Notes: a model not told the origin generated them from the letters alone. A DNA stretch of 64,000 bases from Aeromicrobium marinum DSM 15272 (GCF_000160775.2 NZ_CM001024.1:806393-870392), one strand, 5' to 3'. Positions 16,529 through 25,976 are shown, numbered from the stretch's first letter. Made by a program: numbers and translations.

Positions 16529-18745
16529 ATGGACCGCCGCCTGCGTGACCTGTTCGCGGCGGCGGTCCCCGCGACGGGCGACCCCCGCGCCGGCAACGGC
16601 GTCGCGCTGGTGGCGGTGGGCGGCTACGGCCGGTCCGAGCTGTCGCCGCACAGCGACGTGGACGTCGCCCTGGTGCACGATCCCGCGGTGCCCGAGGCCG
16701 AGGTGGCGCGGATCGCCGCCGAGATCTGGTACCCGCTGTGGGACGACCGGGTGGCGCTGGACCACTCGGTCCGTGACACCGGCGGCATGCGGCAGGCCGC
16801 CCGGGACGACCACCGGGTGGCGCTCGGCATGCTGGACGCCCGGACCGTCGCCGGTGACGCCGGCATGGTGATGGCGCTGCGCAGCGAGGTGCTGGCGGAC
16901 TACCGGCGCGACGCGCGGGAGCGGGTCGAGCAGATCCGTGACGACCGCGAGCACCGCATCGCCCGGTCCGGCTGGGTGCCGCACGCGGCGATCCCGGACC
17001 TGAAGAACTCCGCCGGCGGGCTGCGGGACGCCGTCATCATGCGGGGCCTCGTGGCGACCTGGCTGGTCGACGTGCCGCACGGCGAGCTGGAGTCCCTGCG
17101 GCGGGACCTGCTGGACGTGCGGGACGTGCTGCAGGAGGTCACCGGCCGCCACTCCGACCTGCTGGATCCCGCCTTCGTGCCGGAGATCGCCGGTCTGATG
17201 GGGCTCGCGCCGGCCGACCTCGACCTCCGGGTCCGGTCGACCGGCCGGCGGATCGCGCACCTGTGCGCCCTGACCTGGCGGCGGCTCGACGACGTGGTCA
17301 AGCCCCGGTCGACCCGGATCGGCGCCAGCGGACCCGTCGTGGCCCCGATGGCGCCGGGCGTCGGGCTGCTGGACGAGGAGGTGATCGTCACCGCCGATGC
17401 CGACCCGGGGCGTGACCCCGAGGTCGCCCTGCGGGCGGCCGTGGTGGCGGCCCGGACCGGCCGCCCACTGGGATCGGGGTCCGCGGTCCGACTGGCGGCG
17501 ACGTTGGGTGACCTGCCGGAGCCGTGGCCGGCGTCGGCCCGACGGGCGGTGGTCGACCTCCTGACGTCGGGTCCCGGCCTGGTGCCGGTGTGGGACGAGC
17601 TCGACATCGCCGGGGTGGTCGACCGGTGGTTGCCGGAGTGGTCCGGCATCCGGCTGCGGGGTTCGTCCTCACCGGTGCACCGGCACACCGTGGACCGCCA
17701 CAGCATCGGCACCTGCGTGGCCGCGGCGGCCCGGATGCGCGGGGTCGAGCGCCCCGACCTGCTCGCGGTCGGCGCCCTGCTGCACGACATCGGCAAGGGC
17801 CGCGAGGGTGACCACTCGGCCGTCGGCCGACCGATGGCGGTCGAGATCGCGAGGCGGTGGGGCTTCGACGAGGCCGACGCGGCCGTCATCGGCCGACTCG
17901 TCCGGTGGCACCTGCTGCTGCCGACCGTCGCGACCCGGCGGGACATCGAGGACCCCACCACGGTCGCCAACCTGGCCGACGTCGTCGAGGACGCCGAGTT
18001 CCTCACCCTGCTGGCGGCCCTGACGGCGGCCGACGCGACCGCCACCAGCGACACGGCGTGGTCGAGGTGGAGGCGCGGCCTCGTCGAGGGCCTGGTGGTC
18101 AAGACGGCCGATCATCTGGCCGGCCGGCCGGCGGTCGACCCGGACGACTACGGAGGGTGGCCCGCCGAGGTCCCCTATCCGGACACCTCGACCTGGGTCG
18201 AGCGCGGCTTCGCCCTGACCGCGGCACCGCACCAGGGTGGATCGCTCATCACCGTGGTCACCCGTGACGAGCCGGGCCTGATGGCGCGCATCGCCGGTGC
18301 CCTCGCGGTGGCGGGCCTCGACCTGCTGTCGGTGCGCAGCGCGACCCACGACGGTGCGGCGGCGTCGCTGTGGGAGGTGACCCGGGCCGAGGTCGACGTC
18401 GTCCGCCTGCGCGAGCGGGTTCGAACCGTGCTCGACGGTGAGCTGGACCTGGTGACCCGCTTCGACCGGCCGGCTCCCGACGGTGAGGATCCGCGGGTCC
18501 GGCTGCTGGTCCGCGCCAGGGCCACGGCGACGATGATCGACGTGCGGGCGACCGACCGGCGCGGCCTGATCTGGCAGGTCTGCCGCACGATCGCCGGGCT
18601 GGGTCATTCGATCCGGTCGGCCCACATCTCCACCTACGGCAGCGAGGCCCGTGACGTGTTCTACGTCGTCGACGAGACGGGCCACGAGCTGGGCCCCGGC
18701 CCGGCCGAGGACCTCCGTGCCGCGATCGAGGTCGCGCTCGCGTGA
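16529..18745 (+). CDS. glnD: PII nucleotidyltransferase/deadenylylase GlnD
   Basis: A 738-residue bifunctional nitrogen sensor. Domains in order: nucleotidyltransferase with GGYGRSELSPHSDVDV near residue 31, the GlnD helical linker (IPDLKNSAGGLRD), an HD hydrolase with HRHTVDRHS and LLHDIGKGREGDHS (about 390-430), and two C-terminal ACT domains (about 572-640 and 662-738). It modifies and demodifies GlnK in response to glutamine. ATG 16529 is chosen; the frame stays open upstream to the glnK stop, and a non-ATG start a few codons earlier is possible. Confidence 0.93.
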   Translation: MDRRLRDLFAAAVPATGDPRAGNGVALVAVGGYGRSELSPHSDVDVALVHDPAVPEAEVARIAAEIWYPLWDDRVALDHSVRDTGGMRQAARDDHRVALGMLDARTVAGDAGMVMALRSEVLADYRRDARERVEQIRDDREHRIARSGWVPHAAIPDLKNSAGGLRDAVIMRGLVATWLVDVPHGELESLRRDLLDVRDVLQEVTGRHSDLLDPAFVPEIAGLMGLAPADLDLRVRSTGRRIAHLCALTWRRLDDVVKPRSTRIGASGPVVAPMAPGVGLLDEEVIVTADADPGRDPEVALRAAVVAARTGRPLGSGSAVRLAATLGDLPEPWPASARRAVVDLLTSGPGLVPVWDELDIAGVVDRWLPEWSGIRLRGSSSPVHRHTVDRHSIGTCVAAAARMRGVERPDLLAVGALLHDIGKGREGDHSAVGRPMAVEIARRWGFDEADAAVIGRLVRWHLLLPTVATRRDIEDPTTVANLADVVEDAEFLTLLAALTAADATATSDTAWSRWRRGLVEGLVVKTADHLAGRPAVDPDDYGGWPAEVPYPDTSTWVERGFALTAAPHQGGSLITVVTRDEPGLMARIAGALAVAGLDLLSVRSATHDGAAASLWEVTRAEVDVVRLRERVRTVLDGELDLVTRFDRPAPDGEDPRVRLLVRARATATMIDVRATDRRGLIWQVCRTIAGLGHSIRSAHISTYGSEARDVFYVVDETGHELGPGPAEDLRAAIEVALA

Positions 18746-18750
18746 CCGGT

Positions 18751-18756
18751 TAGGCT
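18751..18756 (+). promoter_or_regulatory. -10 of ffh (leaderless)
   Basis: TAGGCT, 7 nt, then GTG at 18764. Overlaps the 3' end of the glnD region. Confidence 0.5.
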
Positions 18757-18763
18757 GGTCGTC

Positions 18764-20299
18764 GTGTTCGACTCCCTGCAAGACCGCCTCCAGTCCGCGT
18801 TCAAGAACCTGCGCGGCAAGGGCCGTCTCACCGAGGCCGACATCGACGCGACCGCCCGCGAGATCCGCCTGGCCCTGCTCGAGGCCGACGTCTCGGTGTC
18901 GGTGGTCCGCGACTTCGTGGCGACCGTCAAGGAGCGGTCCGCCGGGGTCGAGGTCAGCCGTGCGCTGAACCCCGGGCAGCAGGTCGTCAAGATCGTCAAC
19001 GAGGAGCTCATCGGCATCCTCGGCGGCGAGACCCGCCGCATCCGCTTCGCCAAGAACGGCCCGACGGTCATCATGCTCGCCGGGCTCCAGGGCGCGGGCA
19101 AGACGACGCTCGCCGGCAAGCTCGGCCTGTGGCTGAAGGAGCAGGGCAAGAGCCCGATGCTCGTCGCTGCGGACCTGCAGCGCCCCAACGCGGTCACCCA
19201 GCTGCAGGTGGTCGGTCAGCAGGCCGGCGTCACGGTGTTCGCCCCGGAGCCGGGCAACGGCACCGGTGACCCCGTCCAGGTGGCCCGCCGCGCGATGGAG
19301 GAGGCCCGCCGCACCCTGCACGACGTGGTGGTGGTCGACACCGCCGGACGCCTGGGCATCGACGCCGAGCTGATGCGTCAGGCGGCCGACATCCGGGCCG
19401 CGGTCGATCCCGACGAGGTCCTGTTCGTGATCGACGCGATGATCGGCCAGGACGCGGTGCAGACCGCCCAGGCCTTCGCCGACGGCGTCGACTTCACCGG
19501 TGTGGTGCTGACCAAGCTCGACGGTGACGCCCGCGGTGGTGCGGCCCTGTCGGTGCGTCAGGTCACGGGCCGGCCGATCATGTTCGCCTCGACCGGTGAG
19601 AAGCTCACGGACTTCGACGTCTTCCACCCGGACCGGATGGCGTCGCGGATCCTCGACATGGGCGACATGCTCACCCTGATCGAGCAGGCCGAGAAGGCGA
19701 TGGACGCCGAGGAGGCCACCGCTGCGGCCGAGAAGCTGATGGGCGGCAAGTTCACGCTCACCGACTTCCTGGCGCAGATGGAGGCCATCGCCAAGATGGG
19801 CTCGATGACCAAGCTCCTGGGCATGATGCCGGGCATGGGTCAGTACAAGGAGCAGCTGGCCAACTTCGACGAGCGCGAGATCGACAAGATCAAGGCGATC
19901 ATCTACTCGATGACCCCGGCCGAGCGCGACAACCCCAAGATGATCGACGGCTCCCGTCGTGCGCGCATCAGCAAGGGCTCGGGCACGGAGGTCAAGGACG
20001 TCAACCAGATGGTCGACCGGTTCTTCGAGGCCAGCAAGATGATGCAGCAGATGGCCAAGGGCGGCGGCGTGCCCGGCATGCCCGGTATGCCGGGCCTGCC
20101 CGGGGCCGGCAAGCGTGCCGGGGCCAAGCAGAAGCCCCAGCAGAAGAAGAAGGGCAAGCGGGTCTCGGGCAACCCGGCCAAGCGCGCGGCGGAGGCCAAG
20201 GGCGCCCCGCCGGCGTCGAGCGGCGCCGACGCCTTCGGATTCGGCAAGCCCGATGCCGAGGGCTTCGAGCTGCCGAAGGAGCTCAAGGACCTCCTCTAG
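18764..20299 (+). CDS. ffh: Signal recognition particle protein Ffh
   Basis: A 511-residue SRP54 GTPase that binds signal peptides and 4.5S RNA. NG domain: G1 GLQGAGKTTLAGKLG at about residue 107, DLQRPNAVTQL, G3 DTAGRLGID, G4 TKLDGDARGG. The M domain (about 330-440) is Met-rich (FLAQMEAIAKMGSM, MMPGMGQY), and SKGSGTEVKDVNQMV is the RNA-binding segment. A basic tail (QKPQQKKKGKRV) and an extra acidic end follow, longer than in E. coli. It overlaps the next gene by one base. Confidence 0.97.
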   Translation: MFDSLQDRLQSAFKNLRGKGRLTEADIDATAREIRLALLEADVSVSVVRDFVATVKERSAGVEVSRALNPGQQVVKIVNEELIGILGGETRRIRFAKNGPTVIMLAGLQGAGKTTLAGKLGLWLKEQGKSPMLVAADLQRPNAVTQLQVVGQQAGVTVFAPEPGNGTGDPVQVARRAMEEARRTLHDVVVVDTAGRLGIDAELMRQAADIRAAVDPDEVLFVIDAMIGQDAVQTAQAFADGVDFTGVVLTKLDGDARGGAALSVRQVTGRPIMFASTGEKLTDFDVFHPDRMASRILDMGDMLTLIEQAEKAMDAEEATAAAEKLMGGKFTLTDFLAQMEAIAKMGSMTKLLGMMPGMGQYKEQLANFDEREIDKIKAIIYSMTPAERDNPKMIDGSRRARISKGSGTEVKDVNQMVDRFFEASKMMQQMAKGGGVPGMPGMPGLPGAGKRAGAKQKPQQKKKGKRVSGNPAKRAAEAKGAPPASSGADAFGFGKPDAEGFELPKELKDLL

Positions 20300-21099
20300 T
20301 GGAGGTCGTCCTGCTCGGCACCGGGTCGGCCGACGGTTGGCCGAACGCGTTCTGCCGGTGCGACGCCTGCACGACGGCACGTGTCTCGGGGATCGTGCGG
20401 GGGCAGTCCTCGGCGATGGTCGACGGCACCGTGCTGCTGGACCTCGGTCCCGGGGTGGGCGACGCGGCCGTCCGGCTCGGTCGATCCCTGGCCGGGCTGA
20501 GGCACGTGCTGGTGACCCACGCGCACGCCGACCACCTGGCGCCGGAGCAGCTGCTGTTCCGCTCGTGGGTCGCCGACGCCCCGCTCGACGTGGTCGGCCC
20601 GGCGGCCGTGGTCGACGCGTGCCGCGACTGGGTGGCTCCCGACGCCGCCGTGCGGTTCCGGCCGGTGGTCGCGGGGGACGAGCTGGACCTCGGCGGCCAC
20701 GCGGTCCGGGTCCTGCCCGCGGCGCACCGGGTGTTCCTCGACGGCGACGCCGTGCTCTACGACGTCACGTCGCCGTCGGGGCACCGGCTGCTGTGGGGCT
20801 GCGACACCGGACCGTTGCCGCCGGACTGGTTCGACCGGGTCGCCGGCGCCCGGTTCGACGTGGTCCTGCTGGAGGAGACGTTCGGCGACGCCCACCACCT
20901 CGGGGCGGGGCACCTGCACCTGGGCTCGTTCGCCGAGACCGTGGCCGCGCTGCGGGAGTGTGGTGCGGTGCACGATGCGACCGAGGTGGTCGCGGTGCAC
21001 CTCAGTCACCACAACCCGCCGGAGTCCGAGCTGGTCCGACGTCTGGCCGGCTGCGGCGCGCGCCCGGGTCGCGACGGCGACGTGATCACCCTGCGCTGA
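20299..21099 (+). CDS. Metallo-beta-lactamase-fold hydrolase (PhnP/PqqB-like)
   Basis: A 266-residue MBL enzyme. The N-terminus MEVVLLGTGSADGWPNAFCRCDAC is typical of the PhnP/PqqB/RNase Z-like branch, and the metal motif is THAHADHLAPEQLL (HxHxDH) with later ligands in GCDTGPLP and VHLSHHNPP. Two Cys in CRCDAC may hold a structural zinc. In actinobacteria this group is sometimes linked to cobinamide kinase, but no such gene is adjacent. The substrate is unknown. The GTG start overlaps the ffh stop. Confidence 0.85.
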   Translation: MEVVLLGTGSADGWPNAFCRCDACTTARVSGIVRGQSSAMVDGTVLLDLGPGVGDAAVRLGRSLAGLRHVLVTHAHADHLAPEQLLFRSWVADAPLDVVGPAAVVDACRDWVAPDAAVRFRPVVAGDELDLGGHAVRVLPAAHRVFLDGDAVLYDVTSPSGHRLLWGCDTGPLPPDWFDRVAGARFDVVLLEETFGDAHHLGAGHLHLGSFAETVAALRECGAVHDATEVVAVHLSHHNPPESELVRRLAGCGARPGRDGDVITLR

Positions 21100-21129
21100 C
21101 TCCGGCCCCCGCTACCCGCCTCACCTTCG

Positions 21130-21192
21130 CGCTGGGAGTGACGATTCTGCCCTCGAATCGTCCGAAACGGGGCAGAAACGTCACTCCCAGCG
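21130..21192. repeat. Intergenic inverted repeat, family 1 copy A (bidirectional terminator candidate)
   Basis: Arms 21130-21152 and 21170-21192 are 23 bp with one mismatch (CGCTGGGAGTGACGATTCTG and its complement), with a short loop. It lies between two convergent genes and resembles copy B at 48563-48625 in both arms. It would form a very stable hairpin in either RNA. Confidence 0.85.
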
Positions 21193-21216
21193 GGAAGGGG
21201 AGCACTTCTGGGTGGG

Positions 21217-21573
21217 TCAGCCGGCGAGGAACGGAGCGACCCGGTCCTTGGGGCGGCCGATGATCGCGCGGTCGCCGCGCACGAGGACGGGGCGTTCCAT
21301 CAGGCGCGGATGCTGCACGAGCAGGTCGGCGACCTCCTCGGGGCTCACGAAGTCCTCCGCGACCAGTCCCTGGTCGCGGAAGAACGAGTCCTTGCGCACC
21401 AGCGCGGCCGGCTCGTCCTCCAGCTTCGCCAGCAGCGCCAGCAGCTGGTCACGGTCGAGCGGGGTCTTGAGGTACGGGGCGACCTCGACGTCGGTCCCGG
21501 CCGCGGCCGCTGCCTCGACGGCGTGTCGGGAGGTCGAGCAGCCGGTGTGGTGGAAGATCGTCACGTCAGCCAT
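21217..21573 (-). CDS. ArsC/Spx-family thioredoxin-fold protein
   Basis: A 118-residue ArsC-like protein. The glutaredoxin-type start MADVTIFHHTGCSTSRHAVE has the active Cys in GCSTSR, followed by YLKTPL, the RKDSFF block and the RPVLVRGDRAIIGRP cis-Pro strand. The arsenate reductase ArsC subfamily is likely, but no other ars gene is nearby and a YffB-like general role cannot be excluded. It is transcribed from its own leaderless-type promoter, divergent from the crotonase. Confidence 0.82.
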   Translation of the reverse strand: MADVTIFHHTGCSTSRHAVEAAAAAGTDVEVAPYLKTPLDRDQLLALLAKLEDEPAALVRKDSFFRDQGLVAEDFVSPEEVADLLVQHPRLMERPVLVRGDRAIIGRPKDRVAPFLAG

Positions 21574-21579
21574 GGCCCG

Positions 21580-21585
21580 AGCATA
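21580..21585 (-). promoter_or_regulatory. -10 of the arsC-like gene (leaderless)
   Basis: On the minus strand TATGCT, 6 nt, then ATG at 21573. Confidence 0.5.
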
Positions 21586-21617
21586 GGTGGCCGGCGCCGC
21601 AGAGGAAGGGCAGGACC

Positions 21618-22379
21618 ATGACCGTCCGGTTCGACGTCGACGACGACGTCTGCACGATCACGATCGACCGACCCGAGGTGCGCAACGCCGTCGACGGGCC
21701 CACCGCGCTGCTCCTGCGCGAGGCGTTCGAGCGGTTCGAGGCCGACGACTCCCTCGCCGTGGCCGTCCTGACCGGTGCCGGCGGCACGTTCTGCGCGGGC
21801 GCCGATCTCTCCGCGGTCGCCGATCCCGACCGCCGCCACGACCTGGACCCGGACGGCACCGGGCCGATGGGGCCGACCCGGCTGGTGCTGTCCAAGCCGC
21901 TCGTCGCGGCGGTGTCCGGGCACGCCGTGGCCGGCGGGCTGGAGCTGGCGTTGCTGGCCGATCTCCGGGTCGTGGAGGAGGACGCCGTGTTCGGGGTGTT
22001 CTGCCGCCGCTGGGGCGTGCCGCTGATCGACGGCGGCACCGTGCGCCTGCCACGGGTCGTGGGTCAGGGACGCGCCCTCGACCTCATCCTCACCGGACGG
22101 CCCGTGGCTGCAGACGAGGCGCTCCAGATGGGGCTGGCCAACCGGGTCGTGCCGCACGGCCAGGCGCTCACCGTCGCCCACGACCTCGCGTCGCAGCTGG
22201 CCCGCTTCCCGCAGCAGTGCTTGCGCGCCGACCTCGCCTCGGCCCGGTCGCAGTGGGACCTCCCGCTGGCGGACGCCCTGCGGGCCGAAGGTGCGGCAGG
22301 GGTGCCGGTCGTCCTGGCCGAGGCCGTCGACGGCGCCCGCCGGTTCGTCGACGGGGCCGGACGGCACGGGAGCTTCTGA
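21618..22379 (+). CDS. Enoyl-CoA hydratase/isomerase (crotonase) family protein
   Basis: A 253-residue crotonase-fold protein. The oxyanion-hole segments are [12 protein letters not shown] and [17 protein letters not shown]; the region [22 protein letters not shown] carries an Asp where hydratases often have the second catalytic Glu. It is probably a hydratase or isomerase of fatty or aromatic acid breakdown; the exact reaction cannot be read. A GGAAGG precedes the ATG. It is alone between arsC and the rpsP leader. Confidence 0.85.
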   Translation: MTVRFDVDDDVCTITIDRPEVRNAVDGPTALLLREAFERFEADDSLAVAVLTGAGGTFCAGADLSAVADPDRRHDLDPDGTGPMGPTRLVLSKPLVAAVSGHAVAGGLELALLADLRVVEEDAVFGVFCRRWGVPLIDGGTVRLPRVVGQGRALDLILTGRPVAADEALQMGLANRVVPHGQALTVAHDLASQLARFPQQCLRADLASARSQWDLPLADALRAEGAAGVPVVLAEAVDGARRFVDGAGRHGSF

Positions 22380-22412
22380 GCCCGGCGTCGACGCTCCCGT
22401 GCGTTGCCGGGT

Positions 22413-22441
22413 TTGGTCGGCGCCGGGGCGTCTGGCAGAAT
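22413..22441 (+). promoter_or_regulatory. rpsP promoter
   Basis: TTGGTC (22413) and CAGAAT (22436) are separated by 17 bp. The -10 lies inside TGGCAGAATGTCGCCTTG (22433-22450), which recurs almost exactly before rplS. Confidence 0.5.
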
Positions 22442-22462
22442 GTCGCCTTGCGTCCGGACGAC

Positions 22463-22522
22463 GTGGGGACCCTCTCAGCCCCACCGATCCCGGCTCTCGA
22501 CTCCGCCGTCGCGTGTCCCCAC
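22463..22522 (+). ncRNA. Candidate structured rpsP leader with alternative pairings
   Basis: GTGGGGAC (22463-22470) can pair perfectly with GTCCCCAC (22515-22522), or its first six bases can pair with CCCCAC (22479-22484). The two helices exclude each other, as in attenuators and r-protein leaders. Function is inferred only. Confidence 0.4.
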
Positions 22523-22570
22523 CCGCGCCGGTCCGTCACCACCCCGAACACCCAAGGAGACACCACAAAC

Positions 22571-23068
22571 GTGGCCGTCAAGATTCGCCTCAAGCGGATG
22601 GGCAAGATCCGCACCCCCTTCTACCGCATCGTCATCGCCGACTCGCGCACCAAGCGCGACGGTCGCGTGATCGAGGAGATCGGGACGTACAACCCCAAGA
22701 CCGAGCCGTCGACCATCAAGGTCGACTCCGATCGCGTCCAGTACTGGCTCGGCGTCGGCGCGCAGCCGACCGAGGCCGTCGCCGCGATCCTCAAGCTCAC
22801 CGGTGACATCGGGGGCAACAACACCCTGCGTCAGCCCGAGCCGAAGCGGGACAAGTCGATCGCGTTCGACGCCGCGCTGAAGGAGCTGCACGCCGAGCCC
22901 AAGGCGGAGGCCACCACCAAGAAGGCCGCGTCGAAGAAGGCTGAGAAGAAGGCCGACGAGGCCGAGGAGCCGAAGGTCGAGGAGACCAAGGCCGAGGAGC
23001 CGAAGGTCGACGAGCCTGTCGCCGAGGAGCCGAAGGCGGAGGCCCCGGCCGAAGGCGCCGAGGCCTGA
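22571..23068 (+). CDS. rpsP: Ribosomal protein S16 with extended acidic/basic tail
   Basis: A 165-residue S16. Residues 1-80 are the conserved core ([24 protein letters not shown]). The last 60 or so residues are a low-complexity tail of Lys/Ala ([19 protein letters not shown]) followed by repeated EEPKVEE/AEEPKAE units. Such tails are usual in actinobacterial S16 but absent from E. coli. The GTG at 22571 has AAGGAG upstream. It is the first gene of rpsP-khpA-rimM-trmD, coupling ribosome assembly to tRNA methylation. Confidence 0.96.
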   Translation: MAVKIRLKRMGKIRTPFYRIVIADSRTKRDGRVIEEIGTYNPKTEPSTIKVDSDRVQYWLGVGAQPTEAVAAILKLTGDIGGNNTLRQPEPKRDKSIAFDAALKELHAEPKAEATTKKAASKKAEKKADEAEEPKVEETKAEEPKVDEPVAEEPKAEAPAEGAEA

Positions 23069-23070
23069 CC

Positions 23071-23322
23071 ATGGGTGCTCCCACCCAGGAGGTCATCGAG
23101 CACCTCGTCGCCGGTATCGTCGAGCATCCCGACGACGTCAGCGTCCGCACCAAGCAGACGCGCGGTGGCGACCTGTTCGAGGTCCGGGTCAACCCCAGCG
23201 ACCTGGGCAAGGTCATCGGCCGGCAGGGCCGCACGGCCACGGCCATCCGCAAGGTCGCTGCGGCCGTCGCCGGGACCGGCGGTGCCCGGATCGACTTCGT
23301 GGACGTCGACCGTCGGAGCTGA
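23071..23322 (+). CDS. khpA: KH-domain RNA-binding protein KhpA
   Basis: An 83-residue single KH domain with the RNA-binding NPSDLGKVIGRQGRTATAIR loop (GxxG as GRQG). KhpA (YlqC) proteins bind many RNAs and in Gram-positives pair with KhpB/Jag in cell-shape control. It starts 2 bp after the rpsP stop and is followed 3 bp later by rimM, the standard position for this gene. Confidence 0.93.
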   Translation: MGAPTQEVIEHLVAGIVEHPDDVSVRTKQTRGGDLFEVRVNPSDLGKVIGRQGRTATAIRKVAAAVAGTGGARIDFVDVDRRS

Positions 23323-23325
23323 GTC

Positions 23326-23871
23326 GTGCTGGTCGTCGTCGGACGGGTGGGTCGCGCCCACGGCATCCGCGGTGAGCTGAACGTCGACCCCCGCACCGAC
23401 GAGCCCGAGCGCAGGTTTGCGCCGGGCTCGTCGGTCGTCTGCGGCGGGCGCACCCTCACCGTCCGCACCGCACGGTCGCACGGTGGCCGGCTCGTCGTCG
23501 CGTTCGCCGAGATCACCGACCGCACCGCGGCCGAGCAGTTCCACGGTCAGGTCGTCGAGGCCGAGGTCGACCCCGACGTCCTGCCCGACGACGACGAGTC
23601 CTACTACGACCACCAGCTGGTCGGCCTCGTCGTCCGGCAGGGCGGTGCCGAGGTGGGCCGCGTCACCGGACTGCTGCACCTGCCCGCGCAGGACACCCTC
23701 GTGCTCGACGTCGACGGAGCCGAGGTCCTCGTGCCCTTCGTGGTCGAGCTGGTGCCCGAGGTCGATCTCGGGGCCGGACACCTCGTCGTCGCGGACGTGC
23801 CGGGTCTGCTCGACCCCGACGCGGCGGACGTCGCCGTGGACGACGGGGCCGCGGAGGACGGGGCCGACTGA
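23326..23871 (+). CDS. rimM: 16S rRNA processing protein RimM
   Basis: A 181-residue RimM that helps mature the 30S head and binds S19. The N-terminal beta barrel has [20 protein letters not shown], and the PRC-barrel part has [11 protein letters not shown] and [13 protein letters not shown]. The acidic C-terminal extension ([19 protein letters not shown]) is longer than usual. The GTG start follows the khpA stop by 3 bp, and the end overlaps trmD by one base. Confidence 0.94.
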   Translation: MLVVVGRVGRAHGIRGELNVDPRTDEPERRFAPGSSVVCGGRTLTVRTARSHGGRLVVAFAEITDRTAAEQFHGQVVEAEVDPDVLPDDDESYYDHQLVGLVVRQGGAEVGRVTGLLHLPAQDTLVLDVDGAEVLVPFVVELVPEVDLGAGHLVVADVPGLLDPDAADVAVDDGAAEDGAD

Positions 23872-24551
23872 TGCGCATCGACGTCGTCACGATCTTCCCC
23901 GAGTACCTCGCGCCGCTCGATCTCTCGCTGGCCGGCAGGGCCCAGGAGTCCGGGCTCGTCGAGGTCGTGACCCACGACCTGCGGGACTGGACCACCGACC
24001 GCCACCGCAGCGTCGACGACACCCCGTACGGCGGGGGCGCCGGCATGGTCATGCGGCCCGGTCCCTGGGGTGACGCGCTCGACGCCGTCACGTCGGCCGA
24101 GTGCGTCGTGATCGTGCCGACACCGGCCGGCGAGGTCTTCACCCAGGCGGTCGCGGCCGAGCTCGCGACCTGTGGCCACCTCGTGTTCGCGTGTGGTCGG
24201 TACGAGGGCATCGACCAGAGGGTGGTCGACGACGCCGCCGACCGGTGGCCGGTGCGCGAGCTGTCGCTCGGCGACTTCGTGCTGAACGGGGGAGAGGTCG
24301 CCGCCCTGGCGATGATCGAGGCCGTGGTGCGCCTCGTGCCCGGTTTCATGGGCAATCCCGCGTCGCTCGCCGAGGAGTCCCACGGCGTCGACGGGCTGCT
24401 GGAGTACCCGGTGTACACCAAGCCGGCCACCTGGCGGGGCCGGGAGGTCCCGGAGGTGCTGCTCTCCGGCCACCACGAGCGGATCGCCGCCTGGCGACGC
24501 GAACAGTCCGTCGCCCGTACCGCGGAGCGCCGGCCCGACCTGCTCCCCTGA
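23871..24551 (+). CDS. trmD: tRNA (guanine-37-N1) methyltransferase
   Basis: A 226-residue SPOUT methyltransferase that makes m1G37 and prevents +1 frameshifting. Signatures are [42 protein letters not shown], the trefoil-knot SAM site [16 protein letters not shown], and [16 protein letters not shown]. The operon appears to end here, followed by a 171-bp gap. Confidence 0.96.
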   Translation: MRIDVVTIFPEYLAPLDLSLAGRAQESGLVEVVTHDLRDWTTDRHRSVDDTPYGGGAGMVMRPGPWGDALDAVTSAECVVIVPTPAGEVFTQAVAAELATCGHLVFACGRYEGIDQRVVDDAADRWPVRELSLGDFVLNGGEVAALAMIEAVVRLVPGFMGNPASLAEESHGVDGLLEYPVYTKPATWRGREVPEVLLSGHHERIAAWRREQSVARTAERRPDLLP

Positions 24552-24722
24552 CCGCGGACCGGGCCGTTTTACCTCCTGTTCACACCACCGGAGATTTCGT
24601 AACGCTGCTGTGATCCTGAGGCAAGCCTGAGGGAATCTCGTGTCGCCAGACTGACGACGCATTCGGCGCAGCAACGACGCTGTCCGGACCTGTCTCGCCC
24701 CCAACAGACAAATGAGGTTGAA

Positions 24723-25976
24723 ATGTCAGTCGATCTTTCCTGGCTGCTGATCTGCACGGCGCTCGTGCTGTTCATGACACCAGGTCTCGCGTTCTTCTAC
24801 GGCGGCCTGGTCAAGGCCAAGTCCGTCGTGTCGATGATGATGCTGAGCTTCGGCTCGATCGCCATCGTGACCGTCCTCTACGTCCTCTACGGCGGAACCG
24901 GCATCGCCGGCAACGGCACGAGCGGAGGCAGCGAGTACTTCGGCAATCCGTTCGAGGACTTCGGCATGACCGATCTCGTGACGACCGCGGGCAGCGGCGA
25001 CGCGGGCAACCTCTTCGGTGGCCACGCCTTCCTCGTCGCGTTCTGCATCATCACGGTCGCCCTGGTCTCGGGCGCCGTCGCCGACCGTGCCCGCTTCTGG
25101 CCCTGGATGCTCTTCGCGGGTCTGTTCGCGACGTTCGTCGTGTTCCCGACCTTCCGGTGGCTCTTCGGTGTCGACGCCGACGGCAACTTCTACGGCTGGC
25201 TCGCCAACGACGTCTACGGCTTCGGTGCTGCGCTCGACTGGGCCGGCGGCACGATCATCCACCAGTCCGCGGGTGCTGCTGCCCTGGCCCTGGCCCTGGT
25301 GCTCGGCAAGCGCAAGGTCGGCTTCAGCAAGGAGGACGCAGTTCCGCACAACGTGCCGCTGGTGCTCATCGGCGCGGCGATCCTGTGGTTCGGCTGGTTC
25401 GGCTTCAACACCGGCGTCTACGGTGCTGACGAGGGTCAGACCTCGCTGATCTTCTTCAACACGCTGATCACCCCGGCCGCCGCGCTCATCGGCTGGATCG
25501 TCGTCGAGACCTTCCGCGACGGCAAGGCCACCGCGGTCGGTGCCGCGTCGGGTGTCGTCACCGGCCTGGTCGCCATCACGCCGGCCTGCGCGTTCCTCAC
25601 GCCGGTCTGGGCCCTCGTGCTCGGCGTCCTCGCGGGCGTCGTCTGCGCCCTCGCGGTCGACCTGAAGTACAAGCTCGGCTACGACGACACGCTCGACGTC
25701 GTCGGCATCCACCTGGTCGCCGGCTTCATCGGCTGTGTCTACATCGGCTTCTTCGGCTCGGAGACCCTCACCGGTGGCAGCCTGATCTTCGGTGGCGAGA
25801 CCGACCTGCTGTTCGCGCAGATCCTCTCGTCGCTCACGATCATCGCCTTCTCGTTCGTGGTCGCCTACATCATCGGCCTGGCGATCGAGAAGACGATCGG
25901 CTTCCGCGCCACCGAGGAGGACGAGATCGCCGGTATCGACTCCGTGCTGCACGGCGAGGGCTACGCGCTCGACTGA
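24723..25976 (+). CDS. amt: Second ammonium transporter (Amt family)
   Basis: A 417-residue Amt paralogue of the protein at 14912, about as long but without linked glnK/glnD. Motifs: [44 protein letters not shown] with the first pore His, and [18 protein letters not shown] with the second. The two Amt proteins are collinear (for example LKYKLGYDD in both). A GAGGTTGAA ribosome site precedes the ATG, and a strong terminator follows. Its separate promoter suggests different conditions of use. Confidence 0.94.
   Translation: MSVDLSWLLICTALVLFMTPGLAFFYGGLVKAKSVVSMMMLSFGSIAIVTVLYVLYGGTGIAGNGTSGGSEYFGNPFEDFGMTDLVTTAGSGDAGNLFGGHAFLVAFCIITVALVSGAVADRARFWPWMLFAGLFATFVVFPTFRWLFGVDADGNFYGWLANDVYGFGAALDWAGGTIIHQSAGAAALALALVLGKRKVGFSKEDAVPHNVPLVLIGAAILWFGWFGFNTGVYGADEGQTSLIFFNTLITPAAALIGWIVVETFRDGKATAVGAASGVVTGLVAITPACAFLTPVWALVLGVLAGVVCALAVDLKYKLGYDDTLDVVGIHLVAGFIGCVYIGFFGSETLTGGSLIFGGETDLLFAQILSSLTIIAFSFVVAYIIGLAIEKTIGFRATEEDEIAGIDSVLHGEGYALD

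Noticed and set aside
17669..20380. 903-codon open frame antisense to glnD and ffh
   Set aside because: Spans two verified genes and their promoter; no ribosome site or recognisable domain.
24552..24722. GlnR box before the second amt
   Set aside because: Only isolated GTAAC-like half sites (for example 24599-24603) without the 11-bp register; too weak to annotate. Nothing else clear in this gap apart from the ribosome site.
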